Shown here: piece by piece, positions 62,101-64,000 of the stretch
Numbering within the stretch: the first letter of the stretch is position 1
Layout of the letters: each line of letters begins with the position of its first letter
NCBI GenBank assembly: GCA_965115835.1
Contig: OZ220471.1
Location: forward strand, 1,798,001-1,862,000
Reading direction: 5' to 3'
Source of the DNA: Foliamicus sp965115835
GTDB lineage: Bacteria > Pseudomonadota > Gammaproteobacteria > Steroidobacterales > Foliamicaceae
Length of the DNA: 64,000 bases
Notes under the pieces: model-generated
What the model saw: the letters and a program-made list of their open reading frames with translations, nothing else
What the model was told of the DNA's origin: nothing
Databases searched by the model: none
Position numbers and translations under genes: made by a program

Positions 62101-64000
62101 TGAAGAGGCGCCGCTCACGGTCAGCGTGACATCGCCGGACGGCTCGGAGGTCAGCGCTACCGTATAGGTGTCGCTACTGCCCTCCGCCACTTCCAGGCGG
62201 GTCCTGGAAACAGTGGCGGCATTGGAGACGGTGATCACCACATCTTCGGTGTCCATGTTGCCGTTGCCGTCACTGGCCGTCACTGTCATCGTGTACGTGC
62301 CCACAGCCGGCGGCGTGAATGCCAACCGCGCCTGATTCAGCGCCGTGCCGCCCGGCAACGCAGGAGTCGTCTCGCTGGAATCGCGCGCCCAGGCGTAGGT
62401 GATCGCGTCCCCGTCCGCGTCCGTCGCCGCAGCCGCGATGTCCACCGTCTGCCCCAGCTTGACGGCGGCAGCGTCAATCGCCCCCAGCACAGGCGAGGCG
62501 TCATCGTCCGTGATCGTCACCGTGGTCACGGCATTGCCCAGCTCGGGGTTATCCCCGGACCGGCTTGCACCCGCCAGCGCAATCGTCACCGTGAAGGTCT
62601 CATCAGGCTCATCCAGCGCGTCGTCCGTGATCGGAATCACGATATCCACGGTCGTAGCGGCGGTCGGGAAGTCCACGGACGTCACGGCGTCATTGTCATA
62701 ATCACCGTCCTGCGGTTCCGCAGCGCCCGTCGCCGCGCCGCCATACGTGACATTGAACATCGCCGGGTTGTCGAATGCCCTGGAGGCGGTGATCCGCACC
62801 GTCGCACTGCCCGCCCCCTCGGCCACCGTCAGCGCCGCCGGCACCGACACTGTCCTGGTGGACGGCGTCGCCGTCACCTCGTCGGAGGCAGCGCCTTCAT
62901 CATCGGGATTCACCGCCCTGTTCACTGCGCGCACCTTGAAGGCGTACAAAGAGCCGTTGGTCAGACTCGTCACCACATGACGGGTAGTAGACGCGTCGGA
63001 ACCGGGAATGGGCGTCCAGTTGCCGTAGTTGCCGCCGCCCGCCTTCTGCTGGTATTCCCATCCGGTGATGCTGGCGTTGTTCGGATTGTTCCAGGACAGC
63101 GTGATCTGACTGTCCCCGGCGGTGGCGGTCAGACCCGTCGGTCTGGCGGGGTTCGGAACCGGGGTCGCCGGGACAGTCGCGATGTTTCCCGGGAAACTGC
63201 CATCAAACCCGGCAACCTGAAAATCGTATCTCCTGTTGTTCGTCAGACCGGTCACCGTGTGATTCCCGATCGTCTGGCTCGCGGTCCCGGTGGACCCGGA
63301 GATGATCTGCCAGTTTCCGTACTGGACCTCCGGAAATCTCCTCCAGCGCACCCTCCAGTTGTCGATGCCCGGGTCCTTCGGGTTCCCCCACGACAGCGTT
63401 ACCTTGCCGTTGCCCGGCGACGCGCCAAGCCCGGTCGGCGCGGCGGGTTTTCTGGTTGGCTGTCCAGTCACCTCTGCCGCGGGGCCAGCACCGGCGCTGT
63501 TCGACGCGCGCACCTGGAAGGTATACGTGGTCCCGTTGGTCAGCCCCGTCACCGCGTGGCGATTCGTTGTCGGGCTGGAGGAAATCAGCGTCCAAGTATC
63601 GCTGAATGTACCCGCTCCTGACTTCTGCCGGAACTCCCACCTCGTGATGCTGGGGTTGTTCGGGTCGTTCCAGAGCAGCGTCACTCTCTTGTCGCTGCCC
63701 TCTGCCCTGAGACCGGGCGGCGCGGCGGGCCGGCCGAGTCGAGGCGTCGCCGTCACCTCGTCCGATTCCGCTCCGTTGCCGCGGACATTGACTGCCCGGA
63801 CCTTGAAGGCGTAGGCCGTTCCATTGCTCAGGTTCCCCACCACGTAGCTGGTGGTGGCGGCGCGAGAGTTCGGAATGTCCGTCCAGTCGCCGTAGTTGCC
63901 CGCGCCTTCCTTCTGCCGGTACTGCCATGCCGTGATGCCGGGATCGTTCGCATTGTCCCAGGACAGCGTCACCTGCCTGTCCCCCGGCGCGGCGCTGAGA
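46006..64000 (-). CDS. Giant modular autotransporter-like adhesin, N-terminus outside window
   Basis: Open without a stop from the right edge to 46006, at least 5,990 codons; start and signal peptide lie beyond 64000. Roughly 50 beta modules of five kinds: about 17 FnIII-like (SITGWEYQQK, VTGLTNGTxYxF, VRAVN), about 15 Calx-beta (DDxLDExDETFTVTL, GTITDND), about 9 units with LTVxEGxSxxYTVKLD, 5 with DPAAVTEGxDISLTVTSDR and 3 PKD-like (TASATDGDGDTVTY). Approximate layout: FnIII block 62860-64000; mixed Calx 55480-62860; a unit with two Cys at 55145-55480; five FnIII 53690-55145; Calx and FnIII 51515-53690; three tandem Calx variants 50020-51215; further units to 47650. Then come the linker PMPQSWLGRFGRTVAEG, a Gly-rich stretch with a Cys pair and a 390-residue barrel ending in GRW. 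Acidic Calx loops suggest Ca2+ binding. It is probably a surface adhesin secreted through its own barrel. Confidence 0.9.
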   Translation of the reverse strand, partial: LSAAPGDRQVTLSWDNANDPGITAWQYRQKEGAGNYGDWTDIPNSRAATTSYVVGNLSNGTAYAFKVRAVNVRGNGAESDEVTATPRLGRPAAPPGLRAEGSDKRVTLLWNDPNNPSITRWEFRQKSGAGTFSDTWTLISSSPTTNRHAVTGLTNGTTYTFQVRASNSAGAGPAAEVTGQPTRKPAAPTGLGASPGNGKVTLSWGNPKDPGIDNWRVRWRRFPEVQYGNWQIISGSTGTASQTIGNHTVTGLTNNRRYDFQVAGFDGSFPGNIATVPATPVPNPARPTGLTATAGDSQITLSWNNPNNASITGWEYQQKAGGGNYGNWTPIPGSDASTTRHVVTSLTNGSLYAFKVRAVNRAVNPDDEGAASDEVTATPSTRTVSVPAALTVAEGAGSATVRITASRAFDNPAMFNVTYGGAATGAAEPQDGDYDNDAVTSVDFPTAATTVDIVIPITDDALDEPDETFTVTIALAGASRSGDNPELGNAVTTVTITDDDASPVLGAIDAAAVKLGQTVDIAAAATDADGDAITYAWARDSSETTPALPGGTALNQARLAFTPPAVGTYTMTVTASDGNGNMDTEDVVITVSNAATVSRTRLEVAEGSSDTYTVALTSEPSGDVTLTVSGASSSDVTVTGPPIGFTASNYNVPQTITVVVAADEDTTEDPDVTLTHSASGGGYDGATIASVNVSITETTPILTLLADPAAVTEGADISLTVTSDRQLTGDLMVNLTLADRGASGFDADDIIGSLGPRNLAASFGTTPSATGTVLIGTNTDMDAEGLETCTITLNDGTGYAVGAHKTAEGALNDPATVPVKPTGFAVDPADGQVTLSWDNPNNPGITSWQYQQKAEGGYGGWITMPGSGAATTSHTVSGLTNNVSYTFRIRAVNDVGNGAISDSVTATPVGEAGVTISPIALTIEEGDSGEYTVKLDTAPSANVTVTVGGESGEVTVDPSSLTFTPSSFGTAQTVTVTTGGDEDTTDDAATLTHAASSTDTNYGSSLGIDDVTVTVTDTTPTLQLSTDPAAVTEGTAISLSVTSDRALTGDLPVSLTLSDRGSSGFDADDIPGTLGPRNFTASFGVTAGTTGTVTIPTSTDSDTEGAETYTITLNDGAGYALGADKTADGTLNDPPQSPALSIADVTAAENGTFTFTVTVAPAPSSQVTFKYKVTAESGDTATADTDFTAVTTATAATIAANASSTTITVSVTDDALDESDETFTVTLSEPSSGVTLSDATATGTITDNDEPPALSIAAPSAAVTEGDSGSTDMTFTVALDAASGREVTVDYAVDTSSTATAGTDFADLSGTLAFAAGDTSKTLTVSVTGDERDEDNETVVLKLSNATNATIATGTGTGTGTITDDDESPVLAEIVDVTIRLGQTVDITASATDGDGDTVTYLWTRKAGETLPAIQQSTDLDVARLMFRPPAVGTYTMTVTASDGNGNTDTENVTITVSAAATVSLPSTLSVTEGTDSSATVRASVSEAFGEQVTFNVTYGGTSATGANDPSEGDYDNDAVTSVTFSASETKKDIEVPITDDDLDEDNETFTVSIAPASATLPAGFALADVETTVTITDDDPSPALSIAAPAAVTEGDSGSTDMIFTVTLDAASGRAVTVDYAVDATSTATASTDFTGGAGTLTFAAGDTSKTITVSVTGDELDEDDETVVLKLSNASNASIGTATASGTITDDDDPAPGVTVSVSELTVTESSTANYTVVLNSRPAGDVTVTPGSSDTGAAAVSDPLTFTRFNWNRPRTVTVTAVPDGDTGDESVAVSHAVTGYGSVSAAPSVSVTVTDTTPTLSLSHVPAAVTEGAAIRLTVTSDKALAGGLAVSLTLEDRDTSGFDADDIRGSLGPRNFTASFGAIASTTGTVTIPTHTDYREESQETYRITLNEGAGYAVDEDNNTADGTLNDGTPALGTGAVALIVEDKTAPEGETMSFTVIADPAPSSPITFKYTVTAESGDTATAGSDFTAVTTAATATIAANATSTTIIVSLLQDTEVEGDETFTVTLSEPSSGVTITDASATGTIGDDDEGIARPTSLRITAAEDAITLRWTARADSEIDKWQYRFKNKERSWRGWNPFDVRNSTASTRSVTLNKRTTLHGGVGQYQVRAVTTVPIRPEFGGGEEETFGPWSELAEVSVVNTDNLGLEFSGGGITRTGSASVVYNAGVAQGASITYGVRLSAAALPYLDRTAEVTLKSGSGVQVSPSSLTFTRADARTAQPVTITGVAAGSAAIEHAVRFPALALLDPAGTIAVTVTEARSHGVTISPTWLRIDEGGSGEYTVKLDTAPSANVTVTAGGESGEVTVDPSSLTFTPLNFGTAQTVTVSAGADEDTTDDMATLTHTSASSDTNYGSSLGIDDVSVTVTDTTPTLQLLAPSADVTEGTDISLTVTSDRALTGDLMVSLTLAASGSSGFDTDDIPGTLGPRDFTASFGETASTTGTVTIPTSADSEDEETETFTITLNDRSGYALGARKVTSGSLSDGTLPPGTVSLSIADVTAAEDGTFAFTVTAAPAPSSEVTFKYTVTAESGDTATADTDFTAVATATAATIAANASSTTITVSVTDDALDEADETFTVTLSEPSAGVTISDATATGTITDNDDPPALSIAAPAAVAEGDSGSTNMVFTVTLGATSGRQVTVGYAVDSGASTATSGTDFTALASGALTFAAGSTGSALAQTVTVAVTGDEIDEADETVVLKLSNAVGATLPNPATATGTITDDDTAGVTVSPTSLTVNEGSNGSYTVKLDTEPTADVTVTVGGESGEVTVTGSPLTFTPSNYGTAQTVTVNAGSDTDTTNDAATLTHAASSTDTNYGSSLSIEDVSVTVTDTTPSTAAPCRIAISSLSQRNRRILFLTVSVPANCGPVPKAEMQVKTAAQEWSDVSWVALGNLALSNSDQPQTVFRAFNLSPPGLPPLTGLRNVRVRALNGAKAGPESVVAHIWFGPLAPPAGLQAAAGNRHVKLSWTAAANPTLTGWEYRQKPDGGNYGEWTAMSGSGATTTSYSAPGLSNGTEYSFQIRSRSGSAASAASSAVTATPTAGVPLQPELTSSEPGDGQVRVIWRALGDPSVTKWQSRRKLDSAGAWPAAWTNISGSDAETTSHVFTGLTNGTPYTFQVRAVNDQGAGPASTGLSATPSVEPFARPTGVGAKAGNGRVTLSWADPGNASITKWQYRRKLAGASAWGAATDVTGSDAETTSVVVTGLTNSSAYHFQVRAFGTVGGHWSSRVSATPLTPPGAPQGLATSDGDSQVALRWRDQGDRTITGWEYRLKPDGGAYGDWTAIDGSGAGTTSHTVTGLVNGTEYTFQVRAENAGGKGASSEVTATPVRGPPEAPTGFTATSGDGRVTLSWDSSDDDRIRRWNYRQKAGSGAYGNWQAVSGDASTTTHTVTGLKNGTKYTFQVRAETLSEFGKAAAGITATPTAATTTAVSLSIADATAAEAAGTMSFTVTATPAPSSPITFRYTVTAESGDTATAGTDFTGVSTATEATIAASATSATITVSLTDDVLVEGAETFTVTLSSPSTGVTISDAAAAGTITDDDSLPSAPSGFEATAGNAQAALSWDDPEDASITGYELQQKEGSNAWGSWTAIADSDAETTDHTVSGLENGSAYSFRIRAVNPSGDGAQSSVVTATPQANPAKPVLTATAGDGQVTLGWRLQPGIAIATWTYQYSSDGGSTWSASQTVTGASATSTVVTGLTNDTEYTFRMFAAVGPGVQSAWSDFVKATPQPPAPAAPTNFSASPGNARVELTWDDPEDASISVWQLRYSKQGETWGSWTPISGSDASTTSHTVTSLDNGSTYRFRIRAKNSGGLGVPSPVVTATPLVLVKPVVTATAGDGQVTLSWPSQPGSGVTAWGYQSSSDGGTSWTSTQTVTGGSTTSTVVSGLTNGTEYTFRMFARAGSAQSSWSDHVKATPIPPALSIADVTAAEDGTFAFTVTAAPAPASGISFKYTVTAASGDTATAGADFTAVTTATVATIAASATTATITVSVTDDALDEPDETFTVTLSDPSSGVTLSDATATGTITDNDDPPALSIAAPAAVTEGDSGSTDMVFTVTLGATSGRQVTVDYAVDSGASTATSGTDFTALTAGTLTFAAGSTGAALAQTVTVAVTGDESDETDETVVLKLSNAVGATLPDPATASGTIEDDDASPVLASLTAQTVTVGEDVDITASATDGDGDTVTYAWTRKAGETTPAIPNGTALNAAQLTFTTTAPGTYTMTVTASDGNGNTDTKDVVLTVTQTVAAALTISVADVSVMEGDSGETDMNFTVTLSGSPSHQVEIQATAWAKGSGDTAKGGKGAGRDFIGFQRRKLVFAANATGAALSKTVTVKILGDEVEEDDETFTLRLNVLRTTDSRVAFAGGESRLEATGTITDDDDTTSTGHTISVANASVTEGDSHKTAMNFTVTLSGSPSHQVEIKATAWAKDSGDAAKGGWGPGQDFIGFRDRKIVFEANATGASLSKTVAVQVLGDEVDEDNETFTLLLNNLRTADSRVVFAGGESRLEATGTITDDDDATATGHEISVADAEVVEGDSGRTALNFTVTLSGSPSHPVQVDAVAREGTAEAGPGKDFRHFQANRKVVFAADATGASLSQTVRVDVLGDEADEDNETFTLRLNNIRTNDHRVVFAGGGTRLEATGTITDDDTAGVTITPSTVTVAEGGSNTYTVKLDTKPSSDVTVTVGGESGDVTVTGSPLTFTPSNWKTAQTVTVNAATDSDTTNDSATLTHASASSDTNYGPSLNIDDVEVTVTEPSPSPTLPAPEGLSASAGDAQVTLSWTDPGNENITVWQLRYGKVGVVWGSWSDISGSSAGTTSHTVSSLDNGSEYRFQIRAVAGSNNGAESAEVTATPLDANAPRVVVTPTELTINEGSGAKFAVVLAGARPTGTVTVEITSVVEGLDDRDIGELVFEPYNWDEPQRVTEYAVVSDDEGDRGWTTRLDVSAPGTNYADVEADDVSVTVVDTTATLTLADDPAAVTEGSDISLTVTSDREVTGVLPVELTLSARSSSDFDADDIPGDLTQFFDADFGSEGGTTGTVLIPTSSDTAASEGAESYTITLVDNSAWNGYKLGDDVVAEGTLNDGASGSPPVVTTPKGVTVTPTTLTVDEGGTATYTVVLDAAPSDDVTVVAEGRSGDVTFTTQGQGSDGSNWGRLVFTTSNWDIPQLVRVWVLEDADMEDDVAVTLSHTASGGGYDSVSIDSVTITVTEDDKTMSPGGAEGSRDPAGSAGPPASAPGQPQGFEAEAGDGEVALSWSDPGDSTITHWQLRVRRGTARWSAWTDMAGSGAATTSYTVTGLDNGVKYRFRIRAVNASGAGERSPRVFATPFGTPEISIADASADEGETLVFALTLSAPSAREVSVSWRPASGGDYGSAESGSDFVQASGVARFAPGVVRAEIRIETLDDSHDEGRETFAILLSDAEGGVIADGEATGVIVNSDPMPQSWLGRFGRTVAEGALDGIAERVGRTGEFARVPGFRGTFGGYAIGGDPVSAAGACGSGDGVAAEATGDSALPGAGAAAERDCLADRFGAMAGHSIGSPLSGSYTMGGVSGSGTFGGGAGASPGYPAQPGMDGGSSFPGQPGRFEDGASETGLGQLLAGSRFTYTREEDTFGGVLGFWGRGSQSSFDGREGEVGLDGEVTTALLGVDYARGRWLAGVALSQSRSAGGYRGASATPGTDGGIEASLTAAIPYASWRLSERLSLWGAVGHGSGAITLAPGAAESLETAIGWTMAAAGASGELLSFANGGSLSLVSDALWARTTSARTDGLVGAEAGVGRLRLGLEGSKRFALPGGGGLTPKLEIGARRDSGAAETGFGVEIGGGLAWSDPRLGIEFSVEGRALLTHEDGAMRDRGFSASLAYDPRPDSALGLTLALRQDLGSAASGGLDALFAHDPLSRRLGSDQSGRWTMEAGYGLPVFRGRFVGAPQLSYGVSAGAREVGVGWRLTPELALGAPDLDVTIEAVRREALQEPADHRLDIKVRGRW
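50021..51215 (-). repeat. Three tandem Calx-beta units of about 405 bp
   Basis: Units start near 50021, 50425 and 50830, each opening on the plus strand with gtgatcgt.ccggtcgcttc and containing a gttcaacc/ca.cag block. In protein they read SVADxxVxEGDS...NFTVTLSGSPSHxVxI and share an inserted loop (SRVVFAGGESRLEATG) not present in other Calx units of the protein. The first two from the N-terminus also share TAWAKxSGDxAKGG. This marks a recent internal amplification. Confidence 0.85.

Overview
The window is high-GC DNA with short intergenic gaps and gene neighbourhoods typical of Gammaproteobacteria: rhlB divergent from trxA-rho, gshB-algH-ruvX, ampE-ampD, bioB-bioF with bioD-bioA, and oxyR divergent from katA. 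Alongside this core are eukaryote-like and surface proteins: two ankyrin-repeat genes, and two adhesins built from fibronectin type III and Calx-beta modules, one of them giant. There are also an IS element, a small non-autonomous element family, tandem integrases and a decayed defence-type island. This mix is common in host-associated bacteria such as marine invertebrate symbionts; that lifestyle is inference. No tRNA, rRNA or CRISPR array was recognised.

Layout. 1-6062 is mobile or accessory: an ISAs1-type element whose transposase carries an N-terminal DUF4338 (DruA-like) domain and which interrupts an ankyrin gene, then a RadC-like JAB protein, two tandem tyrosine recombinases and a truncated DUF2235 hydrolase. 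6178-11046 is metabolic: trpE-trpG, an SDR oxidoreductase, an AcuI-type reductase and a cupin. 11403-15649 holds a broken adhesin gene with a C-terminal beta-barrel. 16358-29408 is mostly core: ZIP transporter, crotonase, biotin genes with an embedded exported peroxiredoxin, a VOC/aldehyde dehydrogenase pair, rho, trxA, rhlB and cysQ. 29668-36488 is an accessory island: OLD-like ATPase/TOPRIM protein, a truncated TcmP with its DUF5131 partner, a frameshifted DUF4365 gene, a nucleotidyltransferase-HsdS fusion without hsdM or hsdR, a decayed ATPase-ankyrin gene and a lipoprotein. 36793-45882 returns to core: ampE, ampD, gshB, algH, ruvX, pyrK, anmK, oxyR, katA and yggS. 46006 to the right edge is one open frame of at least 5,990 codons encoding a modular adhesin with a C-terminal barrel.

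Two observations stand out. First, three copies of a 122-bp element (16093-16214, 31309-31430, 36634-36755) have about 13-bp terminal inverted repeats. One copy has a perfect 8-bp flanking duplication and another a 7/8 one, so this looks like a MITE family. Second, the last 1.2 kb of the two adhesin genes, 34 kb apart, is nearly identical in DNA although the passenger regions differ, and a degenerate extra copy of the gene's 3' end lies at 11403-11573. This suggests duplication or gene conversion of a barrel cassette.

Functionally, katA has a good candidate OxyR operator and promoter. ampD, ampE and anmK form a peptidoglycan-recycling group. Several accessory genes carry frameshifts or truncations, which could be real decay or assembly error; raw reads would decide.
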